Source: Chitinispirillaceae bacterium (lineage in GTDB: Bacteria; Fibrobacterota; Chitinivibrionia; Chitinivibrionales; Chitinispirillaceae). Taken from it: 36,992 nt of DNA. Where the stretch lies: positions 1 through 36,992 of the forward strand of contig JAFGIN010000192.1 in assembly GCA_016929595.1 (NCBI GenBank). Reading direction: 5' to 3'. The translations under genes and the position numbers were made by a program. Below the pieces are notes generated by a model. It searched no databases. It saw nothing but the letters and a program-made list of their open reading frames with translations, and had not been told where the DNA came from. Below, piece by piece: positions 26,135-33,426 of this stretch (positions are counted from its first letter, which is position 1; every line of letters starts with the position of its first letter).

Positions 26135-27133
26135 CTATTTCAAGCTGTTTCTGCACCAGGAGACAATTTTTTTTAAGGTTGGGAATTCGGGAAGTGATGA
26201 AAAGACCGATTCCAGCCGCTCAAGAGCTACTGGGATATATGACCGGTACCACTCCTTATTCTTATGAAGCGAAAGATTGCTGTACGCTCCCAGTGCCTGC
26301 ATGAGCCGTTGTGCCGCATTGAGCAAAAGTACGCGTCTTCTCCCCTCTTCACCTCCGGAAATCGAAAAGTAGTATTCAATAAGCCTTTCAAGCATCGCCT
26401 TGTCAATTACTTTTACGTAGGGGTCGTAGATCAGTGAAGCTACATCGTATTCACGGGGCCCAAGCCTTGCACCCTGGAAATCGATAAACCGGATCGTATC
26501 GTTATACACCATAATATTTTCAGACTGAAAGTCCCGATGAATAAATGTTTGAGGAAGTGAAGCGACCTCTGTAGCAAGCGCCGCTCTCTCTTTCTCCCAC
26601 TGGTCATCAAGCATCTTCTCCCCTGCAAAAAAATCTGTTACGCAATACTTTGCGAAATACCAGCTCTCCCAGAGAAAGGTATCGTTATCCATTGACCGGG
26701 CAGAAATGATCCTGCTTGAAGAGATATCAAATTGCTGCCATAAAAAGAGCGTATCAAGAACGTTACGGTAGGCATTCTCTATTGTCAGAGGCGACTTGTC
26801 CTGAATATATCTTTTGAGTGTGATATCACCGAGATCCTGCTCAAGAATCAGCCCGTGAACAGGATCGTTTATGTAAATATCCGGTAAAAAAGCGCACACA
26901 CGTTTAAGCTCACCGGGAATACCCAAAAATCGCGGCCAGTCTTCATCCCTACTGTCCCAGACAATTAGTATGTATGACTCTTTTTCCCGCTGAATTCTGA
27001 AAAACTGACGAGCTGAACCGGCAACCCCGGCACACCCTACCTGCCACTTATCAGCCTGGAATTCTCCAATAAACGTTCGTACAAATTCCTCCTGTGATGG
27101 AGTTAACATTAGAGATACTGGTGTTTCTATCAT
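26135..27133 (-). CDS. amgK: AmgK-like sugar kinase (N-acetylmuramate/N-acetylglucosamine 1-kinase), APH fold
   Basis: A 332-aa member of the aminoglycoside-phosphotransferase family. The catalytic loop is FIHRDFQSENIMV and the metal-binding loop IRFIDFQGARLGPREYDVAS, both typical of AmgK, which phosphorylates the anomeric carbon of MurNAc with ATP. RQFFRI and SYILIVWDSRDEDWPRFL correspond to the N-lobe. I place the start at ATG 27133, which overlaps the stop of the MurU gene by 4 nt; an ATG at 27154 without a ribosome site would add seven residues. The AmgK assignment rests on the fold plus the immediate MurU and NamZ neighbours; alone it would only be an APH-type kinase. Product MurNAc-1-phosphate would feed MurU. 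Confidence 0.8.
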   Translation of the reverse strand: MIETPVSLMLTPSQEEFVRTFIGEFQADKWQVGCAGVAGSARQFFRIQREKESYILIVWDSRDEDWPRFLGIPGELKRVCAFLPDIYINDPVHGLILEQDLGDITLKRYIQDKSPLTIENAYRNVLDTLFLWQQFDISSSRIISARSMDNDTFLWESWYFAKYCVTDFFAGEKMLDDQWEKERAALATEVASLPQTFIHRDFQSENIMVYNDTIRFIDFQGARLGPREYDVASLIYDPYVKVIDKAMLERLIEYYFSISGGEEGRRRVLLLNAAQRLMQALGAYSNLSLHKNKEWYRSYIPVALERLESVFSSLPEFPTLKKIVSWCRNSLK

Positions 27134-28059
27134 ACTACCGGAAGAATCCCCCATTCAGTGACAATTTTATTGTTAAGTTCCAGCTCCTTCACCTCCTGAG
27201 CTTCAGCATAATAAAGCGTCCTTGATGTATGCGTCGCTGGAGAAACGTGTGCAGATTCTATCCAGGAGTATGGTCCGGTGTTCTTTGAGATCTTCACTGA
27301 TCGGTGAACACACCGTTTTCCGCTTCTATCAACTACCATCTCACCGGAAACTGGTAACTCTACTACCCCATCGATAATCTCACAATGAATATCAAGCAGT
27401 GCCTTCGGAGAACCGACATCTCTCCAGAACCCCTCACTGGCAACATGTACCAGTACCTTTCCCCCATTCCTCAGTGCTCTGAGCCACACAGGGACAATCG
27501 AAAAATCATCAGCTTGTACAAAGTTGAGAAATTCACGTTTATAAAAGGTAGTACCGGTAAAATCCGCACCACTCTTTTCCTGACACTCTATCGAATCGAC
27601 CGGCGTACCAATATACTCATGTGTATGGGTATTGTAGAAAATGGTTCCCCTACCCTTTGTCGGAAAGGCCAGAAGCATACAGAGCGCATCAGACTGCTCA
27701 AAATGCCTGAGAGCCTCTGAGAATGAATACCGGGCAATAATATCTGCGTTTGCAATGACAAAAGTTTCATCACAATCAAGAAAACTGCGTACGAAATGAA
27801 GTGCTCCGCCAGTCCCCCGTATCTCCCCAGCCTCATGAAACTGCGTAAATTTAATGGCAGATTCATTCCCGTAAGCTTCAATCTGTTCTGGAAGGTAATG
27901 TGTATTCACGCCGATACAATGTATGCCATTTTCTGCAAAGAACTCCAGCGCATGCCCCAGAAGCGGTTTTCCTGCAACCTTGACGAGAGCTTTCGGGATA
28001 TGATCAGTCAAAGGACGAAGACGGGTGCCGAAACCTGCTGCAAGTATAAACCCTCTCAC
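27130..28059 (-). CDS. murU: MurU-like N-acetylmuramate-1-phosphate uridylyltransferase
   Basis: A 309-aa sugar nucleotidyltransferase. The N-terminal signature is FILAAGFGTRLRPLTDHIPK (nucleotide-binding loop and catalytic Lys). FVIANADIIARYSF near residue 100 holds the metal-binding Asp. ILAAGFGTRL proteins next to an APH-type kinase are the MurU-AmgK pair of the MurNAc salvage route, giving UDP-MurNAc without MurA/MurB. The C-terminal about 70 residues (VELPVSGEMVVDRSGKRCVH ... GPYSWIESAHVSPATH) extend past the core. The start is GTG at 28059, overlapping the stop of the DUF1343 gene by 4 nt, with GGAGGAG six bases before it. Other NTP-transferase substrates cannot be excluded by sequence alone. 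Confidence 0.82.
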   Translation of the reverse strand: MRGFILAAGFGTRLRPLTDHIPKALVKVAGKPLLGHALEFFAENGIHCIGVNTHYLPEQIEAYGNESAIKFTQFHEAGEIRGTGGALHFVRSFLDCDETFVIANADIIARYSFSEALRHFEQSDALCMLLAFPTKGRGTIFYNTHTHEYIGTPVDSIECQEKSGADFTGTTFYKREFLNFVQADDFSIVPVWLRALRNGGKVLVHVASEGFWRDVGSPKALLDIHCEIIDGVVELPVSGEMVVDRSGKRCVHRSVKISKNTGPYSWIESAHVSPATHTSRTLYYAEAQEVKELELNNKIVTEWGILPVV

Positions 28060-29237
28060 TGGCGCTCCTCCGGATAGTGAGCGAACTCATTCAGGACAGG
28101 AATAAATTCGACATTCGATTTGTCCCAGTCCCTGAACTGCAGCCGCACTGTAGAGATATCATCAAGGGCCTCCCGCAACTTCGGATCTCCCGCCAGGATG
28201 TCAATCGGCATCTTTGTCTGTTCATATTCGTAGGGCGGATCTTTAAAACGAAACTGCCCATGTGAAGCTTTGATACATGCGTGAATAATCGCAGCCGCTG
28301 TCTTTACAGAGTAATATGCGCGGGGATTGGTGACATGAATCTGCATTCCATGACAGTATGTTGAAGCCCATTTCTGGAATGTCGGTATGAAATGGTGTTC
28401 CCTGAAAATACAACCGCTAAGTTCAAAGCCATATAATACTTTTTTAAATATATCCATATCAATCCACGGAGCGCCAAACAACTCGAAAGGTCGGGTCGTT
28501 CCCCGTCCCTCAGAAACGTTAGTTGCTTCAAGAAGTACCATACCGGGATAAACAATCGCTGTTTCAACGGTGGGCATGTTCGGAGATGGCAGCACCCATG
28601 GCAACCCGGTCTCCCCCCAGAGAGAATTGCGCCACCAGCCTTCCATCCATACGATATTCAGATCCAGAGTATTGAAATACCGTTTTTTTAGAAAGAGCGC
28701 CATCTCTCCCATGGTCATCCGGTGACACAACGGTATTTCGGCGCCTCCAACAAAAGAAAAATAGTCAGGTGACAGCATAGGCCCATCCAGGGGAAGTGCA
28801 CCAACCGGATTAGGTCTGTCAAGAACCCAGAGCGCGACTCCATACCTGCTGCAGGCATCCATCATATTTTTAAGCGTCCAGACAAATGTATAAGGCCTCG
28901 CCCCGACGTCCTGAAGATCAAACACAACGGCATCGAGTCCATCGAGCATCTCTTTAGTCGGCGTGCGCACTTTTCCATAGAGACTGTAGAGCGGAATAGC
29001 AGGTTTGCTCCCCTCATCGGCCTCCCATTCTATCATGTTATCCTGCGTCTGGCCGTAGAGTCCATGCTGCGGACCGAATATTGCGCTGAGATTACAGTCC
29101 GGATGCACTTTCAGTACGTCGATAATATGGCCGTATGAGGAACAGATTGAAGCTGCATGACAGACAACACCAATGCGCTTGTGCTTTAAAGCAGCAGGGA
29201 ACTGTTCGAAAAAGAGATCAAGTCCAAATCGTGTCAT
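28056..29237 (-). CDS. namZ: DUF1343 exo-beta-N-acetylmuramidase, NamZ-like (GH171)
   Basis: A 393-aa protein of the DUF1343/NamZ family, which removes non-reducing terminal MurNAc from peptidoglycan fragments. Family motifs are KRIGVVCHAAS (residues 20-30), IFGPQHGLYGQTQDN (53-67), VFDLQDVGARPYTFVWTL, VLDRPNPVGALPLDGP, PLCHRMTMGEMALFL, and LLEATNVSEGRGTTRPFELFGAPWI. It begins directly at MTRFGLDLFFEQF with no signal peptide, so it appears cytoplasmic, unlike the exported examples known to me. It is first of a three-gene operon with 4-nt overlaps. AAGGAA lies upstream of the ATG. Expected flow: MurNAc released by NamZ, phosphorylated by AmgK, activated by MurU. Confidence 0.88.
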   Translation of the reverse strand: MTRFGLDLFFEQFPAALKHKRIGVVCHAASICSSYGHIIDVLKVHPDCNLSAIFGPQHGLYGQTQDNMIEWEADEGSKPAIPLYSLYGKVRTPTKEMLDGLDAVVFDLQDVGARPYTFVWTLKNMMDACSRYGVALWVLDRPNPVGALPLDGPMLSPDYFSFVGGAEIPLCHRMTMGEMALFLKKRYFNTLDLNIVWMEGWWRNSLWGETGLPWVLPSPNMPTVETAIVYPGMVLLEATNVSEGRGTTRPFELFGAPWIDMDIFKKVLYGFELSGCIFREHHFIPTFQKWASTYCHGMQIHVTNPRAYYSVKTAAAIIHACIKASHGQFRFKDPPYEYEQTKMPIDILAGDPKLREALDDISTVRLQFRDWDKSNVEFIPVLNEFAHYPEERQ

Positions 29238-29411
29238 AAGTAATTGATTCCTTAGAAGTAGTATTCAGGAGTAAGGAGTCGGCAATTTAAAACCCCAACC
29301 TCCTGAGCATTTTTTCTAAAAATACTTCATGAACCTCTGATCCAGAATACCGATTTTGATACTCTACCAAAATGTGTGAATTAATGCAAAAGGACTGTAT
29401 ATAAAATTCAG

Positions 29412-29440
29412 TTGCACTAATTTTACGCATATTGTATATT
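29412..29440 (+). promoter_or_regulatory. Sigma-70-type promoter for rpsU
   Basis: TTGCAC (29412-29417), a 17-nt spacer and TATATT (29435-29440), about 46 nt before the rpsU start. This is the best consensus match noticed in the window and fits a highly expressed ribosomal gene. Confidence 0.65.
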
Positions 29441-29486
29441 TTATGGTCTTTTTTGACCTTAAGCATGCGAAAGAAGGTGAAGTCTA

Positions 29487-29696
29487 ATGAATGGAATTAT
29501 TGTTCGCGAAGATGAGGCGTTTGAAAAAGCTCTCCGCCGCTTTACAAAAACATGCGAACGTGCCGGCATCCTTTCCGATGTAAAAAAATACCGTCACTTT
29601 GAGAAACCCAGCGAAGAAAAAAAACGTCGTCTTAACTCATCAAAAAGAAAACGTATTCGTGAAGAAAAACGTATGACATTCCGTCCCGAACGGTAA
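29487..29696 (+). CDS. rpsU: 30S ribosomal protein bS21
   Basis: A 69-aa basic protein of the small ribosomal subunit, involved in initiation near the anti-Shine-Dalgarno region. It shows the bS21 pattern: GIIVREDEAFEKALRRFTKT (residues 3-22), CERAGILSDVKKYRHFEKPS (23-42), then a Lys/Arg-rich helix (EEKKRRLNSSKRKRIREEKR). The length is normal. The ribosome site AAGAAGG stands before the ATG. It is a single-gene transcription unit between a clear promoter and terminator. Confidence 0.95.
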   Translation: MNGIIVREDEAFEKALRRFTKTCERAGILSDVKKYRHFEKPSEEKKRRLNSSKRKRIREEKRMTFRPER

Positions 29697-29727
29697 ATAC
29701 GTCTTTTGACATGCTGATGAAATTGTT

Positions 29728-29756
29728 GCCACGGTGTTTTCACGGTGGCTTTTTTA
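29728..29756 (+). terminator. Rho-independent terminator of rpsU
   Basis: GCCAC and GTGGC form a 5-bp stem, then a G-G mismatch and three more pairs close a TTTT loop. A T6 run follows. It lies 32 nt after the rpsU stop. Confidence 0.85.
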
Positions 29757-29828
29757 TTTCTATCCCAAACCACCTTTCATCAGTTATAGACCATCTTTCC
29801 TCCTATCTTTTTGCTCCATTGCTACTTT

Positions 29829-29860
29829 TCTCCTTTCTCCTTTCTCCTTTCTCCTCCTCT
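29829..29860 (+). repeat. 7-bp pyrimidine microsatellite (TCTCCTT)
   Basis: Three full units of TCTCCTT plus a partial one and TCCTCT, all pyrimidine on plus. It lies in the gene-poor stretch 29757-30293 after the rpsU terminator. Confidence 0.85.
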
Positions 29861-30095
29861 AATATCTCCAATTCTCACATTATACTAACGCCTTACCATA
29901 AGTTTTCTCGCCTGTATCATGACAATCATCAACATTGCGCAAATACATACCTTTACTGCGCACTCTGTTTTTAATTATACAAAATTTAGCTATAATAAAA
30001 GTGTTTGATAAATTACCGGACAGTTCTGGTTTAAAGTTCTTTTAAAAATTGATCACCAAGGCAACGCATTATGGCACAAAACAGGAGATAATAAC

Positions 30096-30164
30096 ATGAA
30101 CACTATACAAGCTGAAATGAAAATTCTAAATGGCATGGTTTTAGCATTTCATATCATTACGTAA
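30096..30164 (+). CDS. Possible 22-aa small ORF upstream of the hemerythrin gene
   Basis: ATG at 30096 with AGGAG nine bases before it; the frame encodes MNTIQAEMKILNGMVLAFHI plus IT, then TAA. The ribosome site is better than that of many longer genes here. It lies 129 nt upstream of the hemerythrin start on the same strand. It could be a leader peptide, a small protein, or chance. Confidence 0.3.
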   Translation: MNTIQAEMKILNGMVLAFHIIT

Positions 30165-30293
30165 TATCTTTCAGAGTTAACTACCACCAAATAAATGGGT
30201 AGAGCATGTGAAAAACAAGATGTACGTTTTTCATTTCTTTTTGCAATCATATCCCCCCATCATAGGTGAGAGTTTTAATGAAAGGACTATAAA

Positions 30294-30743
30294 ATGGAGA
30301 ATGAATTATTTAAACAGCTAAAACAGGAACATCTGGAAGTCAAACAAATTCTATCGAGGATAGTATCTTCACCAGTTGATTCACGTAAAAATCTATTCAA
30401 AGAATTAAAGATCAATTTACTTCCTCATATGGAAGCTGAGGAGAACGCGTTTTATCCTGTACTCTCAAACAAGCAGGATTCATATCAATCGGCGCTCGAG
30501 GCTCTTGAAGAGCACCATGTAGCTAAGATGGTAATCAATGAAATCGAGAATTCCGCGTTCGAATCCGACACCTGGTTAGCCAAATGCAAAGTACTCCAGG
30601 ATCTTCTTGAACATCATATCGATGAAGAAGAAAGCGAAATTTTCGAACTTACCAGAAAAACAATTTCAGAACAGCAGACAGAAGAAATTTACAACAATTT
30701 TCTCGCTCTGAGAAACGATTACAGAGGGAGGATGGCAGCTTAA
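30294..30743 (+). CDS. Hemerythrin HHE-domain protein
   Basis: A 149-aa four-helix-bundle protein with candidate di-iron ligands at the family positions: His13 (QEHLEVKQIL), His45 and Glu49 (LLPHMEAEENAFYPVL), His74/His75 (LEEHHVAKMV), and His107/His108 with Glu112 (LLEHHIDEEESEIFELT). Such cytoplasmic hemerythrin-like proteins bind O2 or NO or buffer iron, or act as oxygen sensors; nothing in the sequence selects among these. It has no signal peptide and no fused signalling domain. The gene stands alone, with a 130-nt upstream region after the 22-aa frame. Confidence 0.9.
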   Translation: MENELFKQLKQEHLEVKQILSRIVSSPVDSRKNLFKELKINLLPHMEAEENAFYPVLSNKQDSYQSALEALEEHHVAKMVINEIENSAFESDTWLAKCKVLQDLLEHHIDEEESEIFELTRKTISEQQTEEIYNNFLALRNDYRGRMAA

Positions 30744-30970
30744 TAGGTGTGAAGAAGTGTGTGTTAAGAATATTTAAGTGCGAGGAGTGAAATGTGAAAA
30801 GCGGAAGAATTGACACATTTACCCCTGCACTGCCAATCCCATGCAGTAGAATACGTTTTATCTTTGTGCAAGTCAAAATCACCACGACAAGATACCGGAT
30901 AGAGCCGGTAATTGTGTAATCATTTAAGTAATAGTGATTTTATCTGGAATCGATTGAACATTTGAATCGA

Positions 30971-31010
30971 AAAAAGTACCTGAGAAAAGAACTCTTCCAG
31001 GTACTTTTTT
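30971..31010. terminator. Strong bidirectional terminator between convergent genes
   Basis: AAAAAGTACCTG (30971-30982) pairs perfectly with CAGGTACTTTTT (30998-31009) over 12 bp, with T-runs in both directions. It sits between the plus-strand hemerythrin and the minus-strand lipoprotein gene, nearer the latter (62 nt after its stop). Confidence 0.85.
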
Positions 31011-31071
31011 CTACGGGGGATAAAAAAGACATCCACACAAAATGTGTCTACGTCATATTGCAGTTTTATGA

Positions 31072-32541
31072 TTATTCAGATTTTACACTCAATGGATAAT
31101 CGTTAGTATCCGGAATCCGACCATTAAAATTAATAAGTTTACCACTTTCTATCCATAAATCAAATCCAGTTACTGCTGTTGTAATCGTGTGGTCAGCACA
31201 GCGTACAGACAGTTGACCTTTTAGTGCACCAGATATTGGAAATGGGAATGAGAATATATTTGCCTTAGCATCCCATCCGGATTCAAACCTGCCACCATTC
31301 TCAGTATACACTGCCCATGAATATTCAATACTTTCTTTCGAACTAACAGTTGCTGATGCTTCAAGTTCCAGTGTCAAATCTTTTTTACTTTGATTAACAA
31401 TAATACTTCTTAAGTTAAGGTACGTGATAGTAATTATTCTTTTTTGCGGATCAGTTATTTCATCGTAAACTACCCCACCTTTAATTGAAAGCCATAATGT
31501 ATCGGTAATCATCACTTTGTTATGACTCATGCACCGAGCAGACATGATTACAACCGCATTTCCATCATAGGGAAGTATAAGCTCGAGGTTGTTTTCTTTT
31601 TGACTCCAGGGGATGAATGCAGGTTTGGGATCGATTCCTTGAATCTGCCATGAATATTCCACAGGATGATTATAATCTGTCATGGCATATGCACTTATTC
31701 CTGCAATAACATATTTTTTTGAAACATCGGGACGTTGTGATCCGCAACCAAAGTATATAATTTTTATTGATGTGCAACTATTTCCGGGTGAAGGAATTTC
31801 TGTTACTTTACCATTTTCAATGTATATATTGAGTGTATCTGATGCTGTTGTTTTTTGATGAATTGCGCAACGGGCATTAACGATTACCTGAAGCTCAGCG
31901 TTCATAGGGGCCTGTATGTAGATCGAGTTTTCTTTTGCCCATTTATACTCTACAGCCATCTCATCGACTCCATAAATGATCCATGAGTACTCAACAGGAT
32001 CACCGTTATTGGTTTGTGCTGTTGCTCCAAAGGCGATATTGACAATTTCTTTATCCGGGACAAACTCCACTTTACCAAAATTTAATTTGCTAATCTTGAT
32101 TTCTTTGCATGGATCAATGAAATCCTCAATTGTACCATTGATAACGGCAGTTCCACCATCAAGCTTATAAAGAGTGATATTGACGTAAGTTATTTCGCCA
32201 AGCTTGATATCGGCGTAACTTGATCCTGCATAAATCGCAACTTTTTTGTCGTTATAGACGGTGACTTCAAAAAGACGATCCAGCCCGACCGGAATGTTAT
32301 TGACTGTACCGTAAATTGTTGTCTTACCAATGGTTAAATTTGTTGAAATAGCTTTCATATCCTTGCCTGTTACAACAACAATTGCAGATTTTGCGATTTG
32401 ATCGAAACCTTCCTTTGTTTCGATTGAAACCGCTACTGATTTGGTATCGGTACTTGTGGATACAGGGTTATTTTCATTCTGAGAACACTGGTAGATAAAA
32501 AACGGCAGTATGAAAACAATTGCCAGTGTTAGTTTTTTCAT
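31072..32541 (-). CDS. Lipoprotein with three homologous beta repeats carrying an R-C-x-x-H motif
   Basis: A 489-aa protein. The signal MKKLTLAIVFILPFFIYQC gives a probable lipid-modified Cys19. Residues about 36-135 form a beta domain (SVAVSIETKEGFDQIAKSAI, ending VNITLYKL). Then come three repeats of about 105-115 aa starting near 148, 257 and 365. Each begins with a strand (IKISKLNFG, IKIIYFGCG, ITITYLNLR), continues with VEYSW or IEYSWAV, and ends with NARCAIH, SARCMSH or SVRCADH, followed by a strand and a Gly-Lys or Gly-Gly turn (ENGK, KGGV, ESGK). The repeats look Ig/PKD-like but I do not recognise the family. AAAGG precedes the ATG. It stands alone between a terminator and a repeat-rich gap. 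Confidence 0.75.
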   Translation of the reverse strand: MKKLTLAIVFILPFFIYQCSQNENNPVSTSTDTKSVAVSIETKEGFDQIAKSAIVVVTGKDMKAISTNLTIGKTTIYGTVNNIPVGLDRLFEVTVYNDKKVAIYAGSSYADIKLGEITYVNITLYKLDGGTAVINGTIEDFIDPCKEIKISKLNFGKVEFVPDKEIVNIAFGATAQTNNGDPVEYSWIIYGVDEMAVEYKWAKENSIYIQAPMNAELQVIVNARCAIHQKTTASDTLNIYIENGKVTEIPSPGNSCTSIKIIYFGCGSQRPDVSKKYVIAGISAYAMTDYNHPVEYSWQIQGIDPKPAFIPWSQKENNLELILPYDGNAVVIMSARCMSHNKVMITDTLWLSIKGGVVYDEITDPQKRIITITYLNLRSIIVNQSKKDLTLELEASATVSSKESIEYSWAVYTENGGRFESGWDAKANIFSFPFPISGALKGQLSVRCADHTITTAVTGFDLWIESGKLINFNGRIPDTNDYPLSVKSE

Positions 32542-32784
32542 AAGAATTACCTTTCGTTAAATGAAAACATTTTTGCATGTAGATAATAGCAGTTTCTTGC
32601 TGTAATTTCCATAAAGAAACCGCCATCAAAGTGACATCCTATTAACATATAATATCATTGTGGGTGCAAGTGTGTCGTTCCTTTCTTGATGAGTGTAATT
32701 GATTGAATACTACATAACGTACTGTATTCGTATTAACAATATAAGATTGATTGGATTGGAATGCAATTCTCATTTTAAATATGT

Positions 32785-32801
32785 GTACTCGTAATGAGTA
32801 C
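32785..32801. promoter_or_regulatory. Inverted repeat GTACTC-N5-GAGTAC
   Basis: Six-base perfect arms around GTAAT, 244 nt upstream of the minus-strand lipoprotein start. Half-sites GAGTACAT or GAGTACA recur at about 32855, 36131 and 36194, and at 18601. Possible operator; the binding protein is unknown. Confidence 0.35.
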
Positions 32802-32979
32802 GTAATGAAGCTAATTTGAACCAATTAAGCTAAAATGAAAATTACGAATACCATTTATGAGTACATAAACTAAAGAAGTATTTAAATGACTTATAATAAT
32901 CATAATCAGAACTCACTAAGTGGGAAAAAAGTAGATGTCTAGTCGCAGATTGATTCCCCTGGCTTTACAAACCTCATCC

Positions 32980-33006
32980 ACTTCGGCTATGCTCAGTGCA
33001 TCGCCC
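32980..33006 (+). repeat. Dispersed repeat family 1, core copy at 33.0 kb
   Basis: ACTTCGGCTATGCTCAGTGC followed by ATCGCCC aligns with the reverse complement of the tandem unit at 36281-36328 (CATTCGGCAAGCTCAGTGCA, then CCGCAC) with few changes. Confidence 0.55.
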
Positions 33007-33189
33007 GCCTGCTCTCCTGCCTGTACTTCAAAGTTTTACACAAAGGAATGCCGGAGAAGGGAGTACTCAGAATAACAGAAGTTTTAAACTCCCCTTTTCT
33101 CATAGGAGATGCGGTGCAGTGATTCCCGATTTGGTCGGTATCGAACTGGGGTTAGGAGATGGGGTCAAAAACGCAAAGCAAAAGGAGTT

Positions 33190-33319
33190 ATAAACTGTCT
33201 CATAATATAGTGAAATGTACTGGTTTTCATTTCGGAGTCAGTGTCAATGTCGAAAAACACAGTAATTCAGGATCGATCCCGATTCCGATACCAACAGCGA
33301 CCCCGATAATTATAAGATC
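33190..33319 (-). repeat. Dispersed repeat family 2, copy B
   Basis: About 130 bp, the reverse complement of copy A at 25878-26024 with substitutions and small indels. Its internal hairpin is more decayed than that of copy A. It ends 107 nt before the 3' end of the lipoprotein gene at 33427. Confidence 0.8.
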
Positions 33320-33426
33320 ATTATAAACGTGCGATTAATAAACAATAAAACTATCCAGCCTAGTGAGTTCTGACAAAGATCATGTAATTCATCATCCATT
33401 ACAGAAAGCACTACATGACCATTCAG

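Larger units (their letters stand above)
32542..33426. other. 885-bp gene-free, repeat-bearing region
   Basis: No supported gene. It contains a GTACTC/GAGTAC inverted repeat (32785-32801), another GAGTACAT at about 32855, a family-1 repeat core (32980-33006) and a family-2 repeat (33190-33319). A 65-codon frame at 32996-33193 runs through the repeat remnants, has no ribosome site and resembles nothing I know. Confidence 0.6.

Noticed and set aside
29711-29974. An 87-codon plus-strand frame after rpsU
   Set aside because: It runs through the rpsU terminator and the TCTCCTT microsatellite; the hydrophobic look comes from pyrimidine-rich DNA.
32996-33193. A 65-codon plus-strand frame
   Set aside because: Made of repeat remnants, with no ribosome site and no recognisable domain.
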